Assembly: GCA_008921705.1 (NCBI GenBank)
Contig: VFFE01008906.1
Coordinates: 1,331,497 to 1,395,496, forward strand
DNA: 64,000 nucleotides
Origin: Burhinus oedicnemus
Lineage: Eukaryota; Chordata; Aves; Charadriiformes; Burhinidae
Direction of reading: 5' to 3'
The notes below the pieces were generated by a model that did not search any database, was not told the origin of the DNA, and saw nothing but the letters and a program-made list of their open reading frames with translations. Positions 12,501-23,400 of this stretch are shown here, piece after piece (position 1 is the first letter of the stretch; each line of letters opens with the position of its first letter). The translations under genes were made by a program, and so were the position numbers.

Positions 12501-15500
12501 ATTTCCGTCCTGCCACTCCTGCCTACTATTTTCTAGTAGGCTGAGTTTTAGGAAAAACTGGAGGTTTGTGTTCAGATTTTCCAACTCTGAAGACTGCAGG
12601 GAATTTCACTTGCATCCAGTAAGAGCCAGAAAATATTTTTTAATTTATTGTTGGGTCAAATTATACAACTGGAAGTGAGATCCTTCTTTCCCACTAGCAT
12701 AGCCTTGGAGAAGGATATTGTTAGTTGTAAAAAAAGCATGATGGAACTGAGGGTACCTGCAGGATCTTTTTGACCCAACTAAAGGAGTTTGTAACTGCCA
12801 TAGGTATGTGTAATGAGCCTTTCACAAAAGGAGTGGTATTTTTGTCTCATAAGGTGATGACCTGGTATCAAAGGATTTACTTTCATAGCAAGCTAGTACT
12901 CAAAGCAATGAGGTTGGGTGGTGGACTATACACTGAAGCTTTTATTGAGAAAGCGAGAGAAATTGTAATTACTGAATAAAAACACTTTGGGAGCTGAATC
13001 AGCTTTCAGAGGCGTCAGTAGTGATGGGAGGGAAATGTTCAATCAGTTCTTAACTCTGTGTGCATGTGTATTCTGGGGATATAGGGCTTCTGGAGGATAG
13101 GAAAGATAAAAATGATCTCTAGATATACAGTGTAAACTTAGCTTCACTGTACAGAACAAAGTGTTCAGAAGATGCAGAAACAGCAAAATCAAAGTTCACT
13201 GCATGGTGTTAAGTTATTGCATTCTTCCAAAAGGTTTAACAGATTTCTCAGTTACTCACACATAGTGAAAATACCAAAATACTGAGTACAGTTGTAGGCT
13301 GGGTTTTGGGGATTTTTTTGTTGGGTTTTGTTTGAGGGTTTTTTTAACAAAAATTAATAGCAAAGTTAAGTAACTAAAATACTAGAAGAAACTCTCTTAA
13401 GATTGGAGCGGTTGATTAACTTTTCACTAGATTTGAACTGAAGAACAAGTGAAAGATCTAACTATCTTTTGTGAGAGTTCATGCATGTTAAGCTCCAGCA
13501 GAAAGAGGGAGGAGTTAAGTAACCTCAAAGGCAGCAAATTCACCTCAAGACCCTTCTAAGATGTTTATCCTCTTGTAGACATACAGTCAAAAATGCTGAA
13601 TACAGTCTATTTCAGTATAAATTACTATGCAACGGAGTAGCAAAGCCAAGCCACTATACCAGAGCTTGGGGACTGGGTGTGGTTAGTAATGTGAACTAAA
13701 TGATAATCCATAACTCATCTTGTTTGTTAAACTGCACACTTTGAAAATCCGCTGCCTTGGAGGTTGTCTGGTCTGTGAATGCAGCAACCCAGTGCCAAGC
13801 TGTATTTGCCAAGTGTGTTCACAGACATGAATTTAGGTCCGTAAGTAGCAGAAAGTTTAAGGACATGATGAAATGAAGCATACTCTGTTGGTATTTTCTA
13901 GACTAGAACTTAATAGTTGATGTCATTAAAGCTACATGAAGATGAAACTGCTCCTCCAGATCTGTAGCTTCATGCTCAACTAGGAAAAAAACATCAGGTT
14001 CTGCAGTGAAGGACAGAATAAAAAAAGTAACTGTGGGTCAGAGCAATCCTTCCCTGAACTGAATTGAAGCCTAAAGGTTAAATGTGCATTAAAATTCTTC
14101 TTGCTGCAGTGTGAGTGTGTAACCACTTCTAACCAGGCAGATTCTGTAATTCCTCCCTGTTGCCCCAGAGAATGGGTTTCTGTGTTGGGTGGCTCTTCCC
14201 ATTTTGGATTCGAGGTGGGGAGGATCTGGGAGATATTCCTCTCTATGTGCTGCCAGAGACTGCAGTAACACAAAGCAAGTAGTCTGGAGGTTCAGGTAGT
14301 GCTATCCCAATGCAGGATATAGGTATTCTCCACTTTTGGATGGGTTGGGGAATTTAAGGAAGTTGGGCCTTCCTTCATTACTACTTTTTTCTAAGATGAA
14401 CTAGACTTTTTACTGCAATCTGTCACTCATTCCCCCCAGCCTCTGTCCTTGAATTCTGTTATTGCTGTAAATTAAGCAGAATGAGTGGAAGTGCACATGC
14501 AAAACCTGGGCTTACACGTATTATTCTGGGTGACAGTTCTGATAGTAGAGTATGGCTAGGGCCATAAAAGGCTAACGCAAAATAAAACTTTATCCTCTGA
14601 ATTCGTATCTTGGTGATGGCTTCCAGTATATCTACCTTTATGCGTCCATAAAGTGTTCATGCTTGAGGAAATGGCCAATTTAATTTTGAAATTAGGTTTT
14701 GTTATTTTTATTTTGTTTTTTGTTCAGTAGCTAACCTCTTGTGTTCTAAGAAGCCCACACAGTTAGTGTTTTCCAATAATGCAATGCATCTATATTTAAA
14801 TACATCTAGGAAAAATATAGTGATAAAGAAATATCTTACCGTCTTTACAGTGTGTCACGTAGTCTGGGCAACATTTGCCGTATCTTTCACAGTCTGCATC
14901 GCAGTCACACTCTCTTCCTCTTTCAAAGGCTTCAAAGCAACGTCCTCTGCAGGAGACTGCTGCATAAGGCAGAACAAGAGAGTTAGAATTTTTGGCTAGC
15001 TCACATTTAACTCTGAGACCTTTCTACAGTGAGATCATTTGCTTAAGCTGATATAAAGAACAGCTTCATAAAATCAGGTGGTTAGTTTGGTCTGATCCAG
15101 AACTTGTTTGTGTAATTGTGGGGTTTGGATCAGGCCATACAACCATAACTGCACTTTGCCATTGCAGTCTTTTGAGACCATTTAGAATTTGTAGTGGGAT
15201 AAAATATGTGACCTCAGAGTTCGCTTTAGCTAGGTCCTATCATAGAAGTCTTCCATTTCCCTAACCAAATAGCAATTATTTCAAGAATAGTATTTAAATT
15301 CTGGGTTGGGTTTTCAAAAAGGTATTCATCAGCGTACCACTTTGCATCAAAAGTGATGTGTCTACCAAAACACTTCTGAAAAATAATTTACCTAAATAGG
15401 TCATGACCAAGAGTACCTGGTGTCTCTGGGCAAATACTGCAACTTAATTGTGTGAATGAGTTAATGAAGTTACACAGAGTGACTATTTTTGAAATGTTAT

Positions 15501-18500
15501 GCCTGTCTATTTAATACAGTTCTTAAATTATTAGTACTAAAGGAGTATCTACCATGTTTTGACATGATTGATAACCACATGCTTTTAATATTTCATTATT
15601 GGTTAACTTCTGACAACTTCAGTCAATACAGTACTTCTGTTTCATATCAAATAATGACCAAATAGTTTTGGAAAGTGTATGCACAGCTATTACAGACTTC
15701 AGCAAAACATGCTTGCTGTATTTTTCAAGGGCAAAATTTGACCCTAAACATTTACATTATAATCTAATATTTATTAACATTCAGTAATACCTTTAATATG
15801 TACTTAGTTAACTGTTAAATTGAAGTGATTATGTTAGACCTGAAGTGGGTATTACTTGAGGATGCTTAGTATCTCACAGAATGGAGCCAATAATTATCTA
15901 TCACTTGGTATTTCCAGAATTTACCATATGATCTGTTATTCTTGTCCTGTATTTTTTCTGTACTTACATCTCTATTGAATTTATTGTCTTTGTGGCACGC
16001 GGGGCATAAAATCATATTTTACAATTAAATCACTCTAGCAAAATTAGGATTATGGTATAGGCAGATTCTGAACACCTTTTGACCAGTGTCGATATGGAGT
16101 GAGTCTGTTGATGCCAGTGGATTCATCCCACGTGCATAGGTGAGAATTGTTTTTATTTTATGACGTTAGGGCAATTTTTATTCATAAACAATGTCTGACA
16201 TTTCTTTAATTTAGTTAGCATTGATCACACATTAACTGGGCCAGCAGTCTTTAGAGTGCCTTCATCCTTTAAGGTTGGTGCCTACTGTGCTTGCCTGAAT
16301 TCAGTGATTTAGGGTAGAACAGGGAAGACTTCCTCCAGCCTTAAACAGAATAACTTTAGAATCTGTCCCACAATAAATAAATAGCCTACATAATTAAAAT
16401 GCCTCAGTATGTACTTTCAGTTATGAAAAATGCTGATGTCCCCTCGCAAGTCAAAATCAGAATGGGGAAGACTGAAGTGTGAGTGTTCCCAGTGTGTGTC
16501 AGAGTTAGCATTTTAGGAAGCGCTGTGTCTGCGTTTTGAACAACACTCAGCCAGTGTTGCTGGATCTGAGAAGTCTTATCTTGCACCTGTAGTCTTACTA
16601 GCACTACAGTGTAGTGTGACAAACTTCAGTTATCTAAATCACTGATATTTTTCACATTGGCGATTCATAAGAATTTTTTTTTTTAACTCTCAATTCAACA
16701 GTTCAAAACACCTGTATTTATTTACACTACACAGTTTTGTGTATAAATAAAGTGTATAAAATAATACTCATCCAAGCATCTTTTCCATCAAACTCTGGAC
16801 ATAGCTCTGATCCAGAGTCCATTTCTATCCATGGAAGGACACCCTCTGACTTTGAATTAGCCCCTACAGCCTCCACACTTCTTAAATTTGCGTTGGAATG
16901 TCCCAGGATTTCTTCCTGGAAAACCCTGAATTTGCTTTTACCAACTTTTTGTACAAGAGACAAACAGATATAGTACAAATGCACCAAGGAGAAGAAAACA
17001 AGCAGTAGGTAAACTGTTTCCCTCCTCTTGCCCTGCTCTGTTCTTCTGAAGAGCAAAATCCTGTTCTTGGTGATAACCTGTGGATACACAATTTTCTCTG
17101 AATGGGTTGCGAAAGGTTATTACTGAGGTTTTTTTGGGGAAAACAATACATGTATGAGAAAAGAACAAGGACACAGCGAACTAAGAGAGACATTTAAGCA
17201 TTCAGAGGAGAGACACTGGTGTGGTAGGGAGCTGGACCAAACAGGAGGGGAAGTCTTGCCGATAGGAACTGGCTGTGTTTGGGAACTTACCCACTGTGCA
17301 GACTTTCTTGAAGTCAGGGCAGCACTCCATGTAGTGTTGACAGTTAAAATCACAGTGGCAGTCATGCTCTCTAGAATACCCTTCCCCACATCTCCCTGTA
17401 CAGCTTGATAAATCTAAAATCACACAACGCTGGTATAAACATTGCCAAACCAAAATGATACATAAGGAAACGCTGAATGGTAAAGTAGTAAGATTTATCT
17501 TTTTTCCTACAGAATGACATTTCTTCACTCGGTACTGCAGAAACTGTGGGCCTGGCGCAACTCTTCCTGAAGGTATGCAGATCAGAGGTTTACTCTGAGT
17601 CAGCCTGAGGACCGGCAGCAGTTTGCTCAGGCTAGAGGATAACTTATCCCGTTTCTCCTGAAGATTAATGAGTCCCTGAGGACTGGTTTAGTAATATAGC
17701 CATACCAGTTCTGGCGTCAAAACTAGCCCGTGCAGATTTATCTTAAGCAGTATATCAGCCAGGCAGTATATTGTTTTGCAGACCTATTTTCCATCTTAAT
17801 TCACCCTACATATGGTTATAGATGTGAGCCCACACCACCTTACCTGACAGACTCATTTTACTTTTTGTCATGTTCTACATAATAACCAAATAAAACCAGT
17901 TTAGCTTGCAGAATGGTGAGCACTGTCATAATAAATACAGATCCCTGGAGCCATTTTTATTTGCAGTTTTCAAAATCTGCCTGCCCTCTACATTGTTTTT
18001 TTTCCCTGAGGTCAGAGAGAAATTTGGTATCAACTCTGAGGTTAGGAACCGTTGGGATCGAGTCCTGCAATCGTCTATAATGTACTTTCTGTTTGTTAAT
18101 TAGGAGATTACTTATTAGCAGAGTAACATAAAAGCTCATCCCACAATGGCTTTATTGCTAGACTGCTGTAGTGATGGAAAATGCTAGATAAGAATAAATG
18201 GTGCAGGTTACAGGTGGTCAGCAAGATGTTGGGAGGTCTGCTTCCAAACTGCACGCATTCAAGCTTGGCAGCGGTTTGTTACCTTCTACTGCCAGATCAG
18301 ATATTCACCCTAGAACAACTCCCCTTCCTACGTGAAATCTCCAGTAACATAACATGCTAGCAGCTTCTTCTGGAAATGAAACATGCAGGACCACAAGTGA
18401 AGTGCCCCTAAATACAAACAAAGAAGCTGAACAGTCAGCAAGCTAAAACAGAGTTAAGATAATCAGCTGAAACACTGAGGAACAACAAGAAAATAACAAG

Positions 18501-19829
18501 AAATAACGTATAACACAAGACAACACCAAAGACAATTTCTAACAGCACACACTCCACATGCGTGTGTGTATGAAGGAAGACTATGAGATAACAAATAATT
18601 ATATGTATTGTGATTTTTCAGCATTTAGGTATAATGTTTGTTACCACTTCTTTACAAATAATGAAGTGGGACTAGGCAATAAATGGAGAAGTTAATGGGC
18701 TCTTAATACGGGAGCTGAAAAGAGAAGCTAGGCATATTCCTTTACGGATATGTGGCCAACATATTGCACCCTTCTTCCCTTATAGGAGGAAAATATAGGT
18801 AAGTCCAAAAAGTACCACCTCTTCATTCGTTTATTCGTTTTAAGTTTATGACTTGTAAGTTATGAAGTTACTTCTAAGCAAAATGCCTAAATGGTTCTAG
18901 TTACTGTTGGCCCGAGTCTTGACTTTTGCTGAAAATAGCGGGAAGGCTCCCATCAACTACAAAGGGTGCAGTATCAGACTGCTTTGCCCTGCAAGTCAAA
19001 TCTGACGTCTGCTGTGCCCTGATGAACTGCTCAGATATACAAATGTTACATCTTCTACTATCAAGTAGTAATAAATTATTTTCTACCAGCAAGTAACACA
19101 TGATGTTATCACTATAGCAACTTGATAGCTACTTGAGAACTGTGACAGCACAGGATTTGCCAGGCTGCAAGTTCTTCTGTTTCTTCATTACTGTGCTACC
19201 TTAGTTAGAAATCATTTACAGAGCTTTGACAGTAAATAAAAATCTGTAGTATTGGACAAATAATTGCTAAAATTTGCCTTGGTGGTGGTAATAACAGTGC
19301 ATTTAATGGCAAAGCACTTAGCATGGTATATACATTCCTTTCCCTGAGCCTACTGTATTTAAGTATTTCTAACCAAATTATGTGGATATTGTAATTTTAG
19401 ACTCTTCCTTGAATCATAATGCAAATCACTTGGGCTAAATATGTTAGCTTGAGGGCAACAAGATCTGTAGATATCTCTATAGAAAAATAAGTAGGTTCAT
19501 ACACATTTTGCGTGGTATTCATATTTATGTTATTCCTCCAAAAAAAGACAACTATGCTGTACCAAAATATATTTATGAAAATATTCATTGATGATAAAAC
19601 TGAATTATAATGCCTGTCTGAATAAATATAAAATTCTAGAACTTAGTATTTTTATGAAGATGCAATTGAAGCATTCTTCGTATTTGTCAGATATCCTAGA
19701 CACCCTCCCTTCCACTTTGTATGTTACAATACCTTCAGAAGACACTTCTCGAATCAAGGACAGTGAAAGGATCACCACGGATACGCAAAGTATGTTCCAT
19801 ATGATCATTACTTTCAGGTACGACATCAT
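3414..19829 (-). CDS. PRG4: PRG4, proteoglycan 4 / lubricin (complete)
   Basis: PRG4 is the secreted mucin-like lubricant of synovial fluid and cartilage surfaces. Coding exons on the - strand, 5' to 3', are 19733-19829, 17291-17413, 14840-14959, 11774-11893, 8397-9968, 7324-7401, 6861-7000, 5846-6002, 4844-5023, 4501-4626 and 3414-3517. Intron phases match throughout and the sum is 2817 nt (938 codons plus stop) when the mucin exon ends at 8397. Domain order is signal peptide, two somatomedin-B modules with eight Cys each, a charged linker, a Thr/Lys/Pro mucin region of about 520 residues, and a hemopexin-like C-terminus. That order defines the PRG4/vitronectin-like family. The mucin region looks shorter and less regular than the mammalian KEPAPTTP arrays I remember. 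The least certain part is the mucin-to-hemopexin junction. Confidence 0.95.
4501..4626 (-). CDS. PRG4: PRG4 exon, hemopexin-like repeat
   Basis: This 126-nt phase 1-1 exon has acceptor TTTTGCTTGCAG and donor TACA|GTAAGT. It encodes GVLRKEIKMTAYWRGLPKVI, then HSTISLPNHNKPDGYDYYAF and SY. Confidence 0.93.
4844..5023 (-). CDS. PRG4: PRG4 exon with basic Arg cluster
   Basis: This 180-nt phase 1-1 exon encodes DGNMQQYVYRQEPTKKCQRR, later RLVIRRRFQRAARMPTVIQS. The RRR cluster lies where PRG4 has a basic segment compatible with proprotein-convertase cleavage. That such cleavage happens in this species is an inference. A 25-base A tract (a T tract on the coding strand) sits just upstream of the acceptor. 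Confidence 0.92.
5052..5076. repeat. 25-base A homopolymer
   Basis: The tract lies in a PRG4 intron, 29-53 bases upstream of the acceptor of exon 4844-5023. On the transcribed sense strand it is poly(T) and extends the pyrimidine-rich region. Confidence 0.9.
5846..6002 (-). CDS. PRG4: PRG4 exon, hemopexin-like repeat
   Basis: This 157-nt exon (phase 0 to 1) has acceptor AAATCATTAG and donor AAAG|GTATGT. It encodes GPLYWRFTNGVMDKGYPKPL, then GFAGLSGKIVATLPVARYNN and RPESVYFMKK, a clean hemopexin blade. Confidence 0.94.
6861..7000 (-). CDS. PRG4: PRG4 exon, hemopexin-like repeat
   Basis: This 140-nt exon (phase 1 to 0) encodes GHYYWLLNGRSPPTTSPRRI, then SDGWGIPSPIDAVFSRCNCD and GKTFFIK. The WGIPSPIDAVF motif is highly characteristic of PRG4 and vitronectin hemopexin blades. 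Confidence 0.94.
7324..7401 (-). CDS. PRG4: PRG4 exon, start of hemopexin-like region
   Basis: This 78-nt phase 1-1 exon has acceptor GGTGTTTTGCAG. It encodes EKDLCSGKPADGMVALQNGT, then LAVFRG. The Cys here is expected to pair with the Cys four residues from the C-terminus, as in other hemopexin folds. It lies in GC-rich sequence. Confidence 0.92.
7402..8396 (-). other. PRG4: PRG4 intron, possibly hiding a short exon
   Basis: The phase mismatch between the best mucin-exon donor and the next exon made me search this stretch. A 24-nt segment at about 8305-8330 (acceptor CCTGTCCCAG, donor ATTG|GTACCT) is open and phase 1-1. It would need a 58-nt intron, shorter than normal for vertebrates. I see nothing better. 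Confidence 0.35.
8397..9968 (-). CDS. PRG4: PRG4 mucin exon (Thr/Lys/Pro-rich)
   Basis: One open exon of about 524 codons follows acceptor TGCAATTTTACAG. It starts with three to four near-identical 20-residue units (TTPKPEDTTPEAPTTKADSP) and then degenerates into irregular TTK, KET and TTAK motifs. It ends in an acidic, less repetitive tail (DEPDPSDPETLPVKEEPE). It contains few Cys. In PRG4 this region carries dense O-glycans on Thr and gives boundary lubrication. The 3' end is ambiguous: two donors overlap in GTGAGTAAAG. The strong GTGAGT (exon end 8401) leaves phase 0, but the next exon needs phase 1. The weaker GTAAAG four bases later (exon end 8397) gives the right phase and is used here. 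A short missed exon is the alternative. Confidence 0.85.
9779..9968 (-). repeat. PRG4: 60-bp tandem repeats coding the mucin repeats
   Basis: A period of exactly 60 bp (20 codons) is visible over roughly three copies at 9781-9840, 9841-9900 and 9901-9960, plus a partial copy at the exon start and a diverged one at about 9720-9780. Copies differ by only a few bases, which suggests recent duplication or homogenisation, in contrast to the decayed remainder of the exon. Confidence 0.9.
9969..11773 (-). other. PRG4: PRG4 intron
   Basis: This is AT-rich intron sequence with a few T-rich tracts. No exon, repeat family or RNA gene was recognised. Confidence 0.5.
11774..11893 (-). CDS. PRG4: PRG4 exon, Lys/Ser/Pro linker before the mucin region
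   Basis: This 120-nt phase 1-1 exon has acceptor TTTTATTTCTTCCAG and donor GAAG|GTAGGA. It encodes a charged low-complexity linker (KLSPKTPPANKSTSKMSS, later EEKKLEEVTQPHE). It joins the second somatomedin-B exon to the mucin exon in frame. It was assigned by position, splice sites and composition rather than by strong sequence similarity. Confidence 0.8.
11894..14839 (-). other. PRG4: PRG4 intron
   Basis: This intron of about 2.9 kb has only short unsupported ORFs. A T/G-rich low-complexity stretch lies near 13305-13345. Flanking exons join in phase, so no exon needs to be missing here. Confidence 0.5.
14840..14959 (-). CDS. PRG4: PRG4 exon, somatomedin-B domain 2
   Basis: This phase 1-1 exon (120 nt) encodes VSCRGRCFEAFERGRECDCD, then ADCERYGKCCPDYVTHC, again with eight cysteines. 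The acceptor is a CAGCAG (NAGNAG) pair, so a one-codon variant is possible. The donor is ACG|GTAAGA. Confidence 0.93.
14960..17290 (-). other. PRG4: PRG4 intron between the somatomedin-B exons
   Basis: This AT-rich intron of about 2.3 kb holds nothing recognisable beyond small chance ORFs. Confidence 0.5.
17291..17413 (-). CDS. PRG4: PRG4 exon, somatomedin-B domain 1
   Basis: This symmetrical phase 1-1 exon (123 nt) encodes SSCTGRCGEGYSREHDCHCD, then the second half with HYMECCPDFKKVC. All eight cysteines of the somatomedin-B knot are present, including the diagnostic CxC and CC pairs. The donor is GTGG|GTAAGT. The domain is known in vitronectin and PRG4 for protein binding; binding partners cannot be read from the sequence. 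Confidence 0.93.
17414..19732 (-). other. PRG4: PRG4 intron after the signal-peptide exon
   Basis: This AT-rich intron of about 2.3 kb separates the signal-peptide and first somatomedin-B exons, which join in phase 1. No element was recognised. Confidence 0.5.
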
Positions 19830-19831
19830 CC
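19733..19831 (-). CDS. PRG4: PRG4 exon with start codon and signal peptide
   Basis: The acceptor TTATTTCTTTTTAG precedes GG and then ATGATG. Translation is taken from the first ATG (19827-19829), although the second, one codon on, is equally possible. The residues read MMSYLKVMIIWNILCV, continue with a hydrophobic run (VVILSLSL), and then a polar stretch ending VSSE. This is a classic secretory signal. The donor GAAG|GTATTG leaves phase 1. Confidence 0.88.
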
Positions 19832-20428
19832 CTAAAAAGAAATAATCTCACATTACTACATGCAATTCAATTTATTAGTTCATAATTTTTAAAAAATTGC
19901 AGTGCATAGCTTTATACATAATACTACTTTAATAACAACATAAAATTAATACTAAAATTATTCAAGGACATATTGCTAATTTAGAATTACTCCATAAATT
20001 CTCTCTTGGTTATTAGTCAATTAGCTTTTAGATTTTGTAATAGGACTAGGAAAACTCATTATTAACAAATAACAGAAGTGATTTTTTGCAGAATTCTGTT
20101 ATGTGAAAACTACAGGCACAGTGTCCTCCTTTTAACATAGGTGCACTTTCAGTACAACAGCTTCTAAGGCTATAATACTGATAAATATAAATTTAAAGTA
20201 AAAAAACCAACTGTCAAAATACTAGTTATTAAGCAACATTATTTTATAAACCCTAGTCTATCACTGAAATATTAGTGTTTCAATATGTCAAATGGAAATC
20301 TAGGGTAAAAGTAAATCTTCTTTCAGAAGGAAAACTTGTCTGGTTTTTCTGTTCCAGTTCATCATTTTCCTTTTGAAGAAGAGCACTTTGATCAAAACCC
20401 TCAGAGTAGAGATAGGTATTACACTTAC

Positions 20429-20447
20429 CTAACAAAGAATATGTCTG
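20429..20447 (-). other. PRG4: PRG4 putative untranslated exon 1
   Basis: The upper limit is set only by the expected distance from the TATA box. The lower limit is a clear donor, TTAG|GTAAGTG, with the GT at 20427-20428. The exon would splice over about 600 bp to the acceptor at 19832-19833, 2 bases before the first ATG. It has no coding potential. Confidence 0.45.
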
Positions 20448-20470
20448 CTGTCAGTGATGTTTCAGATGCC

Positions 20471-20477
20471 TTATATA
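20471..20477 (-). promoter_or_regulatory. PRG4: PRG4 TATA box
   Basis: On the - strand the sequence reads CAATATATAAGG. A TATATAA at this position predicts a transcription start about 25-30 bases downstream, near 20445. A strong GTAAGTG donor follows within 20 bases, which fits a TATA-driven gene with a minute first exon. This is an inference from spacing; no expression data were available. Confidence 0.55.
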
Positions 20478-23400
20478 TTGCTTTGTAACTATGCTGGGGT
20501 TAACTAATTAGCTTGTTAAACAAAACCGCCAATGACAGCTTATGACAGCAAACTTTCCACATGAGTTGGAAGAGGTCCCAGATGACTAGACTAACACAAC
20601 ATCTGGAAAATACTCCCATTAAGAAAAATGATCACAGAAAAAACTAAATAGGGACTTACTAGTCAAAACACATTTTGATTACTGAGTGAAATGAACAAAT
20701 TGTCCTGAATGCATCTGGAAGGCATTAGATATTATTGCGTAGCAATAAAAAAATCATTATAGGCAAATGGTGAGTGTATTTTCATTCCTGTCAAATGTAG
20801 CTTAGGTGACAGTAGCCTAAAATTGTGCAGTAGTATCTGCTACTGATAGTGCATCTTCTCCAAAAAGTTTTAAGATCTAATTCATGCAGTCATAAGTAAT
20901 TTGACAGTTCTGCACTGAATATATAGTACTTTTCCCTGAACTGAATGGAAATTTTGGCGAGGTATTGGCTAGAAATCAAAGAATTCAGTTGAATCTCAAA
21001 TTCATTAAACATATTATATGTAAAGCATCAAAAATGAATGAAAGATACTTAAATTGTTTCGACGGTTTTTGTGCTTATTGGTTCCAGATTCAGGGTGCTG
21101 GAAATGGTTATCTGCAACTCTCTCTCAGAGCTAAAGGAGGTTTCCATTGAACCTTTTAATGGTCCTGACTCTGAGAGTTTGGGGGTGATTTTTTTATTCA
21201 GAGACTATCCTAAAAGCCAGGGAATTTTGATACTTCTGTCTTAGGATATTACTTGAATCCCAAAGCAATTCCATTATCCCAAAATAATAAATATGGCATA
21301 ATAGGCATTGATCCCAATTGAAGAAAACAGTTAAGCATGAGCTTGAGTCTCTTAAGGAAAATAATGTAGACACCTCTGAAAAGGAGTGTGTTTAGACATG
21401 TCCTTGAATGTTTTCCTCACTTGGTCCAATGATTGTGCAGCTTTAGTATTTTTATGCTAGATTTTCTTTCTAATTTCTGAATAGAGGCAGTTTCATTCAA
21501 TCTTTCTGCATTGTGGACAATTCTAACTGCTTTCATATCACAGCTATGCTTCAATTAATTTATTCCAGTCAATAAAAGAGGTTTTCATTGCTCTAGGAAC
21601 ACATATAATCTTTGAAAAGTTTCTGGAGTTGTTTAGACAAGTGTTAAGTGGGAGCACTTCCATAGTGTTGATTTGCTATTTAAGGTTCTCTACCCACTGC
21701 CAACCTACTTATGTAGCTGTTACTCTACTTTGTGGAAAAGGGAACCCGAAGCTCTGAGATTTTGTAGAGTTTATTCAAGGTAATACACAGTAGGAAAAAT
21801 ATATCACATGTCTTATAACAAGAACTTCAATACTGTCTTTAGTGGAGCTGACTCTAAGCTTGATAAAGAAACTCTGTGGTTTGAGAAGAAAGGTACTTGT
21901 CTACAGATATTCAAAGCCTAGGGAAAAAGTAGTTTTTAGCGTAGCTAAATTGGATCAACATGATGAGATCAGTTTTCCAGAAAAGTACTAAAATCCTCAT
22001 AACTTAAATAATTTATAATTTGATCAAGCAAAACATTTGAGACTACATTATTGAGTATATCCTTACTTTGATAGCCATGATATGAAGGAGATTTGTTGAC
22101 TCTTCCATCATTTCACAGCCAATACAGCTGTGAGTTCCAGTTAATATTGGCTAGCTACCTGAGGTTAAAAATGTATATATGTAATAGTAAATAAAAAGTA
22201 ACAGAAACTCAAAATTATTATCATGCTTCTGTTAACATGCCAGTACTCAATTAATTCATATGAAGACAATCAGATACATACATAACTTGAAAAAATGGGT
22301 AGTCATGATTGGCTGCTACATTTATTATGTGTTAGGGATATGTTCATTTTGGTAGGGTTGTACTGTTTCATTTCTCTTACGAATTAAGTTTTTGGATTGT
22401 TAGAGGAGATGCGAGGTTGCAAAGTTTAAGTGATGAGATGAGTTCCCAAACTGCAGTTACCAGATTTCAATTGCAATTATCTTCATTTGGAGTGTGTGTT
22501 TGTTACAGTTGAATGACTGTTAGGTGGTCATTAAAGTTTCTTTAGCATTAGTTACATAAGCTCTGAATAGAAACCGATACAGCACAGTGTTCCCTTTCCT
22601 CCAGGTCAATATAATTTTAGGTAGCAGCATCTGACAACTTATGCTGGATTTTTACCAACCTGTATGAGTTTAATTTACTTTTGCGATACATGAAAACGGA
22701 GGTTGTCATAAATACACTCTGTTCCCTGTGCAGGAAAAAATGGATCTTTTTTATAATACTTTTTTCTACATAATTAAATGTTAATATAGAAGAATGTACT
22801 TTTTGAAAGACTGGTTAAAGATGAAATAGGAAGGCTTTTTTGGAGATTAAGGTACTCGGGTAGGACACGAGTTCAGATTGATTTCCAGTTCTGTGACAGG
22901 CTTGGTGTCTGAGTTTTAGTGAAGTCATTTATGCTGAAGGGTAAAACAGGTTTTTCAGAAGTGCCAGTTAAATACTTTCATAAAAATCTCTTTTTTCATA
23001 ACATATATATTATTAAGCTCCTTTTGCAGGTAGGTCTAGCCTCCATGTATGCTGTATGGGATAATTCCGTAAGTGGATTAACAGGACATGAGAAGACAGC
23101 TTCAAACTGTAGTGTCACAGCTGCATGGAGATGGTGTCTATGCTGGCACTTCACAGTGTGTGATCAGGCAACCGTAAAGTGGGATTTGTATCGTGACCAG
23201 GCCTTCCCTTTATTTTCAGGGAGGGACTTCAAAATCCTGCTTTAAATTATTGTCCTGGTTTCTGGGAGGCGGTAAGACATATGCTCAGATGTGGACACAG
23301 TCAGGCTGCTCATGGTGGACAGAGTTTACTTGCTACTGTTTTGCAAAGGTTTGTGTGCCGGTGAAAAGGGCCATAACAGTGAAACAGCAAGCAGGCAGCT

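Noticed and set aside
17120..17528. Four overlapping ORFs around the first somatomedin-B exon
   Set aside because: Only the frame with eight correctly spaced Cys bounded by AG and GT is real; the others are shadows.
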